DNA from: Pseudomonadales bacterium | GTDB taxonomy: Bacteria; Pseudomonadota; Gammaproteobacteria; Pseudomonadales; UBA5518 | Length of the DNA stretch: 64,000 bases | Assembly (NCBI GenBank): GCA_024234165.1 | Contig: JACKOP010000001.1 | Coordinates: 558,001 to 622,000 of the forward strand | Direction of reading: 5' to 3' | Part shown: piece by piece, positions 51,502-60,339 of the stretch | Layout: each line of letters begins with the position of its first letter | How positions within the stretch are numbered: position 1 is the first letter of the stretch | The notes under the pieces: generated by a model | Databases searched by the model: none | The model's input: the letters and a program-made list of their open reading frames with translations, nothing else | Told to the model about the DNA's origin: nothing | Made by a program: the position numbers and the translations under genes

Positions 51502-52161
51502 TCAGAGTCCCGTGTGCAGGCCGCACTCGCGGTGGTCGAGGACCTTGGTGGGATCGAAGTAATGCCGGCACGACGGTAGCGCGCGGCTCTCGACATGGCG
51601 TGCCACGTCTTCCTCGCTCCACTCGAAGATCGGTGCGACGCGCAGGATGCCGCGCCGCTCATCCCAGGATACGATGTCGAGCGAACGCCGGAAGTCGGTT
51701 TCGTCACGCCGGATACCGGTCAGCCACAACTCGGGCTGCAGTTCCTGCAGTGCACGCTCGAAGGGTTCGAGCTTGATGTTGCGCGTGAACTGCTCGTGCA
51801 GATCGACCTCATCGAGCTGCGGAATGCCACCGTACAGCGCGTTCCAACGCTCGGCGCTCATGCGGGGCGTGTACACCTGCAGGTTGAGCGGCAACAGCTT
51901 CATCAGCTTCTCGGCCACCACATAGGTATCACGCAGGTTGTAGCCGGTGTCGACCCAGACCACCGGCACCGTCGGATCCGCACTGCTGACCAGATCCAGC
52001 ATCAGCGCTGCATTCGGACCGAAGCTCGTGGTCATGAACGGCCGCAAACCGAGCCCCAGCGCCCAGCGCACGATATCCTGTGCCGGCATACCCGCCAGCT
52101 CCCGGTTCGCACGGGCGATATCCGGAAATGCGACGGTGTCCCTGATGACGGCCAACCCCAT
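51502..52161 (-). CDS. cysH: Phosphoadenylyl-sulfate reductase
   Basis: A 219-residue PAPS/APS reductase-family protein. The nucleotide loop is MTTSFGPNAALMLDLVSS. VVWVDTGYNLRDTYVVAEKL, LWLTGIRRDETDFRRSLDI and the C-terminal redox Cys in DHRECGLHTGL are present. It lacks the two Cys-Cys pairs of the iron-sulfur APS type, which points to the thioredoxin-dependent PAPS form. It supplies sulfite for cysteine synthesis. No other cys gene is adjacent. Confidence 0.88.
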   Translation of the reverse strand: MGLAVIRDTVAFPDIARANRELAGMPAQDIVRWALGLGLRPFMTTSFGPNAALMLDLVSSADPTVPVVWVDTGYNLRDTYVVAEKLMKLLPLNLQVYTPRMSAERWNALYGGIPQLDEVDLHEQFTRNIKLEPFERALQELQPELWLTGIRRDETDFRRSLDIVSWDERRGILRVAPIFEWSEEDVARHVESRALPSCRHYFDPTKVLDHRECGLHTGL

Positions 52162-52193
52162 GCCTGCGGTCCGAGTTGTTTGCGAACGGCGCC

Positions 52194-52222
52194 ATTATAA
52201 GAAAAACGCATGGTCAGCCTAA
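52194..52222 (-). promoter_or_regulatory. cysH promoter
   Basis: A perfect TATAAT (52194-52199) lies 33 bases before the cysH start on the minus strand. TTAGGC (52217-52222) lies 17 bases upstream as a weak -35. A weak -35 fits an activator-dependent promoter such as CysB control, but no CysB site was identified. Confidence 0.55.
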
Positions 52223-52290
52223 TATCGATGCTGCATATGGTTATTTCAAACGATGATCTAGAATCCGCAATTCCGGATCAGGAATCGGCC

Positions 52291-53496
52291 ATGAACGCAC
52301 GGCTGCAGCGACTGCTGGGCGACAACATCCCGTACGCGAGCGTATTCGCGCACGGCATGGGCCAGAGCATGGTGTTTGCGCTGCTGCCGGCGCTCGGGCG
52401 TGAAATCGGGCTCACCGAAGTGATGATCGGCTCGATCATCTCGATGTCCTCGCTGGTGTTCTTCATTGCCAGCCGGGCATGGGGACGCCTCAGCGACCGC
52501 ATCGGCCGCAAGCCGGTGATCCTGATCGGGCTGTGGGGCTACAGCGTGGGGACGCTCGTGTTCACACTGCTGTTCGGACTCGGCATGCACGGCGTGCTCG
52601 GTGGCACGCTGCTGTACATGCTGATCATGCTGACGCGCATGGCCCAGTCGGTAGTGATGTCGGGAACTGCTCCGGCGACGTCCGCGTACATCGCCGACAT
52701 CACGACCACGGAAACGCGCGCATCGGGAATGGGCCGGCTGGCCGCAGCGAGCAACATCGGCTCGATCCTCGGCCCTGCAGTGGCCGGAACCCTGGCCGTA
52801 CTTGGCCTGCTGTCGCCGCTGGCATTTGCGTCACTGATCACGATCGTGGCTGCCCTGCTGATCCGCTCCCACCTCCCCGACACCGGAGCACGCACCACCC
52901 GCCATGGCCCGGCCGTGAAGCTGCGCCTGCGCGACCCGCGCTTTCGCGCCCTGCTGCTGCTCGGCATGGCAGCATTCAGCGCCTTCGCGATCGTGCAGCA
53001 GACGCTCGCGTTCCGCATCCAGGACACGCTGATGCTCGATACGCGTGCCACCGCACGCACCTACGGCTACACGATGATGATTCTCGCCGGCGCTTCGCTG
53101 TTCTCGCAGTCGCTGATCGTGCAACGGCTGAAGCCACCGCCACTGCTGCTGCTGCGCATCGGGCTGCCCCTTTTGATGCTCGCCTTTGCGCTGCTGACTC
53201 CAGCAGACACCGTCGCTGCGTTCAGCCTGACGATGGCACTGATGGGGTTTGCGCTCGGGCTGTGCGGTCCGGGATTCAACGCGGCGGTATCCCTCGCGGT
53301 GAGTGCGAGCGAACAGGGTGCGGCGGCCGGCATTGCGACGGCAATCCCCGCGCTGGGATTCATCCTCGGCCCGGTCGCTGGAACCTGGCTGTACCAGTAC
53401 GATCCGCACTACCCGTACCTGATGACCACCCTGATGCTGCTGCCTGCCAGCATCGGCGCCTTGCACATGCGTACTCACGTGCACACCGAAACCTAG
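52291..53496 (+). CDS. MFS transporter
   Basis: A 401-residue major facilitator protein with 12 predicted helices. The signature loop 2-3 is RAWGRLSDRIGRKPVIL, and LGPAVAGTLAVLGLLSPLAF and FILGPVAGTWLYQYDPHYPY repeat the MFS pattern. It is probably a drug or metabolite exporter; the substrate is unknown. The start MNARLQRLLGDNIP follows AGGAATCGG. Two earlier in-frame starts (52210, 52237) would add a non-hydrophobic leader and overlap the cysH promoter region. Confidence 0.85.
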   Translation: MNARLQRLLGDNIPYASVFAHGMGQSMVFALLPALGREIGLTEVMIGSIISMSSLVFFIASRAWGRLSDRIGRKPVILIGLWGYSVGTLVFTLLFGLGMHGVLGGTLLYMLIMLTRMAQSVVMSGTAPATSAYIADITTTETRASGMGRLAAASNIGSILGPAVAGTLAVLGLLSPLAFASLITIVAALLIRSHLPDTGARTTRHGPAVKLRLRDPRFRALLLLGMAAFSAFAIVQQTLAFRIQDTLMLDTRATARTYGYTMMILAGASLFSQSLIVQRLKPPPLLLLRIGLPLLMLAFALLTPADTVAAFSLTMALMGFALGLCGPGFNAAVSLAVSASEQGAAAGIATAIPALGFILGPVAGTWLYQYDPHYPYLMTTLMLLPASIGALHMRTHVHTET

Positions 53497-53573
53497 ACCG
53501 CATGGCGGCGCATGCTGCCGGTTTGGGCGATAATCCGCGCCTTGCACAGCCCCAACGCACCCATTTTTTGCCG

Positions 53574-54578
53574 ATGTCCACGACCAAGGAATCCACCGAT
53601 GGCGCGCTCGAACGCGTCGCGGCGCGCTACGCGGTGGCGATCACGCCCGCGATGGAGGCGCTGATCGACCCTGCCGATCCGCACGACCCGATCGCCGCCC
53701 AGTTCCGTCCCGACACACGGGAACTGCAGACCCTTGCCGACGAAAACGCCGACCCGATCGGTGACACAGCACATTCACCCTGTCCCGGCATCGTGCATCG
53801 CTACCCGGACCGCTGCCTGCTGACACCGCTGCACGTCTGTGCCGTCTACTGCCGCTACTGCTTCCGACGCGAGGTCGTGGGCCCCCGGGGCGACGGCATG
53901 CTCGACGCCGAAGCGCTCGAAACCGCACTCGGCTACATCGCAGCGCATCCCGACATCTGGGAAGTGATCCTCACCGGTGGCGACCCACTGGTGCTGTCGC
54001 CACGACGCATCGCTGCACTCACGGCGCGCCTCGACACGATTGCGCACGTGAAGATCCAGCGCTGGCACACACGGCTGCCGATCGTGGATCCGGCCCGAAT
54101 CGACCACGAACTGTGCACGGCATTGCGCGCTGCACGTGCCGCCACCTGGATGGTGGTACACGTCAACCACCCACGCGAGCTGACGGCGCAGGCGCGTGCG
54201 GCGCTGGCACGTCTGGCCGACGCCGGGATCCCGCTGCTCGCCCAAAGCGTGCTGCTGCGCGGCGTCAACGACGATGCCGCCACGCTGGAGGCGCTGCTGC
54301 GTGCGCTGGTGGAATCGCGCGTGAAACCCTACTACCTGCACCATCTCGACAAGGCACCTGGCACGGCACGCTTTCGCTGCACGCTGCGCGAGGGACGCGA
54401 ACTGGTGCGCACACTGCACGAACGGGTCTCGGGCATCTGCCAGCCCGCATACGTGCTGGACATCCCGGGCGGAGCCGGCAAGGCACCGATCGCGGAATCC
54501 GCCCTGCGCGAGACTGCATGCGGCCACGAAGTGCGCGACCGCACCGGCACCTGGCACACCCTGCCCGCCACGGACTGA
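53574..54578 (+). CDS. Lysine-2,3-aminomutase-like radical SAM enzyme
   Basis: A 334-residue radical SAM protein. The cluster motif is CAVYCRYCFRREVV (Cys-x3-Cys-x2-Cys). VILTGGDPLVLSPRRIAALT is the glycine-rich SAM segment. The PLP-type end is KPYYLHHLDKAPGTARFRC and the tail IPGGAGKAPI. Members interconvert alpha- and beta-lysine; EpmB uses beta-lysine to modify elongation factor P. No efp or epmA gene is nearby, and the sequence resembles the separate group called lysine-2,3-aminomutase-like. The true substrate is open. Confidence 0.82.
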   Translation: MSTTKESTDGALERVAARYAVAITPAMEALIDPADPHDPIAAQFRPDTRELQTLADENADPIGDTAHSPCPGIVHRYPDRCLLTPLHVCAVYCRYCFRREVVGPRGDGMLDAEALETALGYIAAHPDIWEVILTGGDPLVLSPRRIAALTARLDTIAHVKIQRWHTRLPIVDPARIDHELCTALRAARAATWMVVHVNHPRELTAQARAALARLADAGIPLLAQSVLLRGVNDDAATLEALLRALVESRVKPYYLHHLDKAPGTARFRCTLREGRELVRTLHERVSGICQPAYVLDIPGGAGKAPIAESALRETACGHEVRDRTGTWHTLPATD

Positions 54579-54618
54579 TGTCTTGCCGCGCGCGGCACGT
54601 GCGTCGTGTGCGACGGAT

Positions 54619-56031
54619 TCACTCGCTGTGCGCTCTTGCATCCGCTGCGCCGAGTTGCGCGCTGATCTGCAACGCCGCAACACGGTAGGCTTCGGCCAGG
54701 GTCGGGAAGTTGAAGATGTTCTCGACGAAATCACTGGCCGTGAAACCGCCGAGCAGGGCCATCTGCGCAATATGAATCAGCTCGGTGGCACCTTCACCGA
54801 CGATCTGCGCACCCAGCAGCCTGCCACTGCGATCGGTCACCATCTTCAGCATGCCGTCCTGGTTGGCGGAAATGTGTCCGCGCGCGATCTCGTCGAACCG
54901 CGCCCGTCCGACCAGCACCCCGGCGCCGGCCTGTTGCGCCGCTGCCTCATCGACACCGATGGCCGCCATCTCGGGAATCGCATAGATGCCGACCGGAATC
55001 GTGGCGTTCAACGCACCGAGATCGATTCCGAGTGCATGCGCGCTGGCACGCCGCCCCTGTTCCATCGACGCCGAAGCCAGCGCCGGCGGTCCGATCACAT
55101 CACCCACGGCGTAGATTCCCGGCACTGGCGTACGACACGCAGCATCGACCGGCAGGTGTCCGGACGCGGTGAGCTCGAGCCCCGCCGCTGCCAGTTCGAG
55201 CCCTCGCACGTTGGCGACCCGCCCGGCAGCGCTCAGCAGTTTTTCGGCAGCAAACCGGCGCCCATCGCCAAGGCGCACCCACACCCGCGAAACGCCGTCC
55301 CAGCGTACCTCCTCGATGCGTGCATCGGCGATGAACTCGCCTCCTGCAGCGCGAAATGCACTGAGAAAGTGTTCGACGATCTCGCCGTCGATGAAGCCCA
55401 GCGGTCGCGGATAGCGATCGATCATCGTCACCCGCACGCCCAGGGCAGCGAATACCGACGCGTACTCGCTGGCGATGATGCCACCGCCAAGCACCAGCAA
55501 TGATTCCGGCAGATAGAGCATCGACAGTATGGAATCACTGTCGAGCACATGTTCGTGATCGAGCGGCACTTCCGCAGCCTGGCGCGGTACCGAGCCGGTC
55601 GCGATGATCACGTGCGCGGCGTCCCATACCGCCACCTCACCACGCAACCCCTCCACACGCACCCGTCGCGGTGCAAGGAAACGCGCACGTCCGTGCACAC
55701 AGCGCACACCGTTGCGTTCGAGCTGCACACGAATGAAGCGATCGTGCGCGTCGGTCACATTCTGCAGATTGCTGACCAGCACACCCATTTCCTGACCGGC
55801 TGGAAACGAGACCCCTTGCACGCCCGGCAGTCGGCGCGCCTGGTGCAAGCGCAGCGCGCTCTCGCGCAGTGTCTTGCTCGGGATGGTGCCGCGATACACG
55901 CAGGCGCCGCCAAGCCGGCGATCGCTTTCGACCAGTGCGACCCGCCAGCCACCCTTGGCCGCCTGGATCGCCGCCTTCTGCCCTGCAGGCCCACTGCCGA
56001 TCACCAGCAGATCGACCGTGTGCTCACTCAT
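54619..56031 (-). CDS. sthA: Soluble pyridine nucleotide transhydrogenase
   Basis: A 470-residue flavoprotein of the disulfide reductase fold. It has DLLVIGSGPAGQKAAIQAAK (FAD), GACVYRGTIPSKTLRESALR, LVLGGGIIASEYASVFAALG (NAD) and IYAVGDVIGPPALASASMEQ. The redox pair is lost: GTIPSK replaces GCxPSK. This is the mark of SthA and excludes lipoamide or mercuric reductases. It moves hydride between NADPH and NAD+. Its ATG overlaps the stop of the HDOD gene on the same strand. Confidence 0.9.
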   Translation of the reverse strand: MSEHTVDLLVIGSGPAGQKAAIQAAKGGWRVALVESDRRLGGACVYRGTIPSKTLRESALRLHQARRLPGVQGVSFPAGQEMGVLVSNLQNVTDAHDRFIRVQLERNGVRCVHGRARFLAPRRVRVEGLRGEVAVWDAAHVIIATGSVPRQAAEVPLDHEHVLDSDSILSMLYLPESLLVLGGGIIASEYASVFAALGVRVTMIDRYPRPLGFIDGEIVEHFLSAFRAAGGEFIADARIEEVRWDGVSRVWVRLGDGRRFAAEKLLSAAGRVANVRGLELAAAGLELTASGHLPVDAACRTPVPGIYAVGDVIGPPALASASMEQGRRASAHALGIDLGALNATIPVGIYAIPEMAAIGVDEAAAQQAGAGVLVGRARFDEIARGHISANQDGMLKMVTDRSGRLLGAQIVGEGATELIHIAQMALLGGFTASDFVENIFNFPTLAEAYRVAALQISAQLGAADARAHSE

Positions 56032-56882
56032 GCACGCATCTCCACCAGCGTCTGCAACACGGTTGCCGACTGCGACAGCAACTCCTCGATATCCGCACGG
56101 TAAAGGTTGATCGTCGCGATCGCCGGGTGCTCCGCCAGGCGCGCCGCTACCGCCGTCACATCGGACAAGGCCTCCGCGGGAAACGCATCGGCAACCGCCA
56201 CCAGCGCCACCAGCGTGGTGGATGACTGCGCCTGCGTGAAGTCATCGACGTGCGCGATCGCCCGCGCAACCGGTTCCGGCAAATGCCATGCGCCCGCCAG
56301 CAACTCGCCGGCAACCACCCCGTGGCGCTGCAACAGGCTCGACACCGCCTGCTCGTCGGGCGCCACCACCCCATCGGCCAGCAGCTCCTGCAACGTCTGC
56401 AGCACGACCGGATGCCCGATGCGAGCGAGCAACCCGCACAGGAACGCGACTTCCACGTTCGAACGCAGATGACGCGCAATCTCGCGCGCCCACAGCGCGG
56501 TGGCCAGGGAACGGCTCCACAGCACATCGATCAGCCGCGCGTACGCAGGAGCAGTGAACAGTCGCGGCCCCAGACAGGCGGCGAACGCAATCTCGCCGAC
56601 GCGGCGGATGCCGAGCCGCGCGATCGCCTGCTGCAGCGATACGATCACTGCTCCGGCGCGCAGCAACGGCGAGTTCGCCACCCGCATCACATGCCCGGCG
56701 AGCGCCGGATCGTTGCGGATCGCACTCGCAATCGCCACATCGTCGGCACGCGGATCGTCGAGCAGAGCAAGCACCGCGCAGGCCACCGCGGGCAGCACCG
56801 GAATCGTGATCGTGCCGGCATCGAGGCGAGCCAGCAGTGCCGCATCGAGGCCCTGCTGCAACTGTCGTGATTCGTCGCCCAT
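56028..56882 (-). CDS. HDOD-domain signalling protein
   Basis: A 284-residue HDOD protein. The domain covers about 20-215: ITIPVLPAVACAVLALLDDP, VMRVANSPLLRAGAVIVSLQ and LGIRRVGEIAFAACLG. Later parts include VAFLCGLLARIGHPVVLQTL and AHVDDF. HDOD proteins resemble HD hydrolases but usually lack catalytic metal residues and act as signalling scaffolds. There is no added output domain. The start at MGDESRQ (56882) is the first ATG that leaves only the conserved domain. It overlaps sthA. Confidence 0.84.
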   Translation of the reverse strand: MGDESRQLQQGLDAALLARLDAGTITIPVLPAVACAVLALLDDPRADDVAIASAIRNDPALAGHVMRVANSPLLRAGAVIVSLQQAIARLGIRRVGEIAFAACLGPRLFTAPAYARLIDVLWSRSLATALWAREIARHLRSNVEVAFLCGLLARIGHPVVLQTLQELLADGVVAPDEQAVSSLLQRHGVVAGELLAGAWHLPEPVARAIAHVDDFTQAQSSTTLVALVAVADAFPAEALSDVTAVAARLAEHPAIATINLYRADIEELLSQSATVLQTLVEMRA

Positions 56883-57030
56883 CCCGTTCACCCTGCGTGG
56901 AGACGCGCCACGATACGACCGGCGCCGGCGCGGCTCAAGAGCCAGCCATGACCTGCGACGGCCCTTCCGGTACCTGCCCGGCGCGGCTACCATGGCGGCC
57001 TCGCTGCTGCCGTCGCGAAGCCCCGGGGAA

Positions 57031-57597
57031 ATGGCACTCAAGTCCACGATTCATCGCCTCGAACTCGACGTCGCCGACGTCGATCGTGGCGTCTACGACT
57101 CGTTCACGCTGACGCTTGCGTGCCACCCGTCGGAAACCGCAGAACGCCTGATGGTGCGTGTGCTCGCATTCGCGCTGCACGCCGATCATGCACTCGAGTT
57201 CGGCCGCGGCATCTCCACCGACGACGACGCCGATCTGTGGCTGAAGGATGCCACCGGCGCAATCCGGCTGTGGATCGACGTCGGGCTGCCGGAAGAGCGA
57301 CGGCTGCGCCGCGCCGCCGGGCGTGCAGGGCGCATCGTGGCAGTCGCCTACGGCGGCCGCGCGGTCGACGTCTGGTGGGAACGCAACCGTGAAGCGCTGG
57401 GGCGCCTGCCACAGCTCGAAATCGTGACGTTGCCCGTCGAGGCGACACGCGCGCTTGCCGGGTTCGTCGGGCGCACGATGCGCCTGCAGTGCACGATCCA
57501 GGACCGGCAGATTTTCCTCAGCGATGCGCAGCGCTCGCTCGCGATCGAGCCCGAGATGCTGCAGGCACCGCAGCACATGTCCGGTAAAGGTCGATGA
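57031..57597 (+). CDS. yaeQ: YaeQ family protein
   Basis: A 188-residue YaeQ protein. It starts MALKSTIHRLELDVADVDRG. It has SFTLTLACHPSETAERLMVR, ADLWLKDATGAIRLWIDVGL and the tail LQCTIQDRQIFLSDAQRSLA. The fold is nuclease-like (PD-(D/E)XK-type), but the biochemical role is unknown. GGGGAA precedes the ATG. It overlaps the DUF454 gene by four bases. Confidence 0.9.
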   Translation: MALKSTIHRLELDVADVDRGVYDSFTLTLACHPSETAERLMVRVLAFALHADHALEFGRGISTDDDADLWLKDATGAIRLWIDVGLPEERRLRRAAGRAGRIVAVAYGGRAVDVWWERNREALGRLPQLEIVTLPVEATRALAGFVGRTMRLQCTIQDRQIFLSDAQRSLAIEPEMLQAPQHMSGKGR

Positions 57598-57995
57598 GCG
57601 CTCGACTGCACGCATCGCGCGCCATGCGCGTCGCATTCATCGCACTCGGCATGATCGCGCTTGCGCTCGGCATTGCCGGCGTCGTGCTGCCGGTGCTGCC
57701 GACCACGCCGTTCGTTCTGCTCGCCGCCGCCTGCTTCGCCCGCGGCTCGCAGCGCTTTCACGCGTGGCTGCTCGCGCACCCGCTGTTCGGCCCGATCATC
57801 ATCGAGTGGAACGAGTACGGCAGTATCCCGTGGCGTACCAAGATCGTCGCCATCGTGCTGATGAGCACCACGCTGACCGTCTCGATCGTGCTCTTCGTCG
57901 AACCGCGCTGGCTGCAGGCAGCGCTGGCGCTGCTCGGCATGCTGCTCGCCACATGGCTCTACCGTGTGCCCTCACGGGATCACCCCGACGCGTAG
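57594..57995 (+). CDS. DUF454 (YbaN-type) inner-membrane protein
   Basis: A 133-residue protein with an N-terminal membrane helix (VAFIALGMIALALGIAGVVL), the family motif LPTTPFVLLAAACFARGSQR, and two C-terminal helices. It also has a Trp-Arg-Thr-Lys segment as in YbaN. The function is unknown. It is coupled to yaeQ. Confidence 0.85.
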   Translation: MSARLHASRAMRVAFIALGMIALALGIAGVVLPVLPTTPFVLLAAACFARGSQRFHAWLLAHPLFGPIIIEWNEYGSIPWRTKIVAIVLMSTTLTVSIVLFVEPRWLQAALALLGMLLATWLYRVPSRDHPDA

Positions 57996-58090
57996 GCCAG
58001 TGACAGAAAGGCTCTACTTGCACCACCAATCGCCCCGGCGCATCATGAATCCGCCCTGTGCAGAACAAACCAAACAAGCGGGAGAATCCA

Positions 58091-59626
58091 ATGACACGCG
58101 AGCGGGTATTGCTGACCGGAGCTTCCGGTTCGATGGGTTTCGTTGCCTTCGAGGAATTGTGGAAGCGGCGCGATCGCTTCGACATCGTGCTGCTGTTGCG
58201 GCCGTCGGAGAAGAACATCACCATGTTCGAACCGTACATCGAAGGGCGCCGCGTCGACGGCAAGGGCACGGCGCGCTATCACGGTGGCAACCTCACGATC
58301 GTCTGGGGCGATGCGCTCGACGAGACCGACATCCGCGCTGCCTGCTCGGGAATCGACGTGGTCCTGAACCCGATGGCGTTCATCGCGCCGGCCGCGGATC
58401 ACGATCCGGCGATGGCCGAGGCCGTCAACGCGAAGGCGGTCGAAACGCTGGTCAAGGCGGTCTGCGCGGAGCCTGACGGTGCCGAGCGCATCCGCTTCGT
58501 GCACGTGGGCTCGGTGGCGCAGTACGGTGATCGCCTGCCTCCGCGTCACATGATCCGCACCGGCGACCCGATGGTGCCATCGGTATTCGATTTCTACGCC
58601 ACGACCAAGATCCGCGGCGAACGCGCGGTGATCGAGAGCGGCATCCGCCACTGGGTGTCGCTGCGCCAGACCTTCATCACGATTCCCGAATTCATGACGG
58701 TGCTGCTCGATCCGATCTACTTCCATCTGCCGCTCAACACGGCGACGGAAATGAACACCAAGTACGACGCGGGTCGCGGCCTCGTAAATGCACTCGACGT
58801 GCCCGCGAGTTCCGACTTCTGGGGGCGTGTCTACAACATGGCCGGCGGACCATCGTGCCGTTTCGCCGCGATCGACTACAGCCGGAAACTGTTCGAGATC
58901 GTCGGCGGGGGTGACTTCCGCGAGCTGACCGAGCGACGCTGGTACGCGACCCGCAACTTCCACTGCGGCTGGTTCGCCGACAGCGCGGTGCTGAACGGCT
59001 ACCTGAACTTCTGGCGCGACGATAACGAAGCGCACTACGAACAGGTACGCCAGTACATGGCCGGGCTTGCGGCCGAGCTTGCGGCTCGCGGCGAATCGAT
59101 GCCCGGAGGCAGCGACTACATACGCAACGTCCTCGCACAGATGGTCGATGCGCGCACCGGAACCCGCTTCTGGCGCCAGAACGGCTACGACATGCGCATG
59201 CGCGCGTTCTACGGCTCGAACGAAGCCTACGACGCGATACCGGACTGGGATGCGAAAATGCCGCCGATGCCGCAGGACACGCCCGCACGCCTGATCGAAC
59301 ACGGCTACGACCACACGAAGTCACGACTCGAGCTCGCGGATCTGCGCCAGGCGGCGGAATTCCGCGGCGGCAAGCTCGTCTCACCGGACTGGGACGGCGA
59401 CTGGCGCACACGGCTCGAGTGGGCCGACGCCGAAGGCAAGCGCTTCCACGGCTCACCGAACCTGATCCTCAAGGCCGGGCACTGGTCGCCGCACGAGGCA
59501 GCGCCGCCGTGGGACTTCGACCGTGTCGCGAAACGCAATCCTTTCTTCGCGCAGGTGTGGCACAACACGCACCAGCCGGAGGAGAGCAACTTCTACCCGG
59601 CCGACTGCTATCTGGACATCGTCTGA
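58091..59626 (+). CDS. Long NAD-dependent epimerase/dehydratase
   Basis: A 511-residue protein. The first 250 residues are an extended SDR: VLLTGASGSMGFVAFEELWK (NAD motif), VHVGSVAQYGDRLPPRH and the Tyr-Lys pair in FDFYATTKIRGERAVIESG. The remaining half (about 255-511) is a C-terminal extension rich in Trp and Tyr, for example FRELTERRWYATRNFHCGWF and NPFFAQVWHNTHQPEESNFY. That is much longer than the 300-350 residues usual for epimerases. The start at 58091 has GGGAGAATCC upstream; the open frame begins at 58058. No pathway is certain; neighbours include an amidase and an inositol-phosphatase-type enzyme. Confidence 0.76.
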   Translation: MTRERVLLTGASGSMGFVAFEELWKRRDRFDIVLLLRPSEKNITMFEPYIEGRRVDGKGTARYHGGNLTIVWGDALDETDIRAACSGIDVVLNPMAFIAPAADHDPAMAEAVNAKAVETLVKAVCAEPDGAERIRFVHVGSVAQYGDRLPPRHMIRTGDPMVPSVFDFYATTKIRGERAVIESGIRHWVSLRQTFITIPEFMTVLLDPIYFHLPLNTATEMNTKYDAGRGLVNALDVPASSDFWGRVYNMAGGPSCRFAAIDYSRKLFEIVGGGDFRELTERRWYATRNFHCGWFADSAVLNGYLNFWRDDNEAHYEQVRQYMAGLAAELAARGESMPGGSDYIRNVLAQMVDARTGTRFWRQNGYDMRMRAFYGSNEAYDAIPDWDAKMPPMPQDTPARLIEHGYDHTKSRLELADLRQAAEFRGGKLVSPDWDGDWRTRLEWADAEGKRFHGSPNLILKAGHWSPHEAAPPWDFDRVAKRNPFFAQVWHNTHQPEESNFYPADCYLDIV

Positions 59627-59649
59627 ACCATCGAGGTTTTGCTTCGCCC

Positions 59650-60234
59650 GTGTCTTCGCAGGATCGCGTGAAATGGAACGCGCGCTACGCCGAGCAGTCC
59701 GCCGGCGCGGCGCGCGAGATCAGCGCATGTCTGCGCGAATGGGTGGAGCACGCCTCTCCTGGCAGAGCGCTCGATATCGCCTGCGGTACCGGCCGCAACG
59801 CGATCTTCCTGGCCAGCCGTGGCTTTGTGGTCGAGGCGCTCGATATCTCGGCGGTCGCGCTGGCGCAGGCGCGCCAGGCGGCTGCCGCAGCCGGGACGCA
59901 GGTCGACTGGATCGAACGCGACCTGGACGATGGGCTGGCGGCGGCTACCGGTCCATACCAGCTCGTGATCCAGATGCACTACGTGAACGCTGCGATCACG
60001 CGCAGCGTGCCGTTACTGCTCGCGTCGGGCGGCGTGTTCATCTGCCAGCAGCACCTGCAGACCAGCGAAGCCGTCGGCGGCCCGCAGAGCCCGCAACACC
60101 GCGTTGCGGCAGGCGAACTCCCGCAACTGGTCGCGGATCTGGAAATCCTCCACTACACCGAAACACTTCGCAGCGACCCCGACGGCCAGCGTTTCGCGTT
60201 GGCGACGCTGGTAGCCCGCCGCACGTCGGCATGA
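59650..60234 (+). CDS. Class I SAM-dependent methyltransferase
   Basis: A 194-residue methyltransferase. The SAM motif is GRALDIACGTGRNAIFLASR, the acidic end of strand 2 is VEALDISAVALAQAR, and there is a C-terminal domain with QQHLQTSEAVGGPQSPQHRV. It resembles TehB-like or thiopurine-type small methyltransferases. The GTG at 59650 fits the first conserved residues (SSQDRVKWNARYAEQ). It lies 23 bases after the epimerase gene. Confidence 0.82.
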   Translation: MSSQDRVKWNARYAEQSAGAAREISACLREWVEHASPGRALDIACGTGRNAIFLASRGFVVEALDISAVALAQARQAAAAAGTQVDWIERDLDDGLAAATGPYQLVIQMHYVNAAITRSVPLLLASGGVFICQQHLQTSEAVGGPQSPQHRVAAGELPQLVADLEILHYTETLRSDPDGQRFALATLVARRTSA

Positions 60235-60339
60235 ACGCCGGCGCGTGACCCGCACCGCCGGTATGGGCATCATTCACACGACCCGGCGCCCAGGGTCCAG
60301 ACAGAACCAGAGCCTGACGCACACAGTCCGGAGAACACG

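Noticed and set aside
54619..56031. Lipoamide dehydrogenase or mercuric reductase
   Set aside because: The active-site Cys pair is absent (GTIPSK), which fits soluble transhydrogenase and not the disulfide-active relatives.
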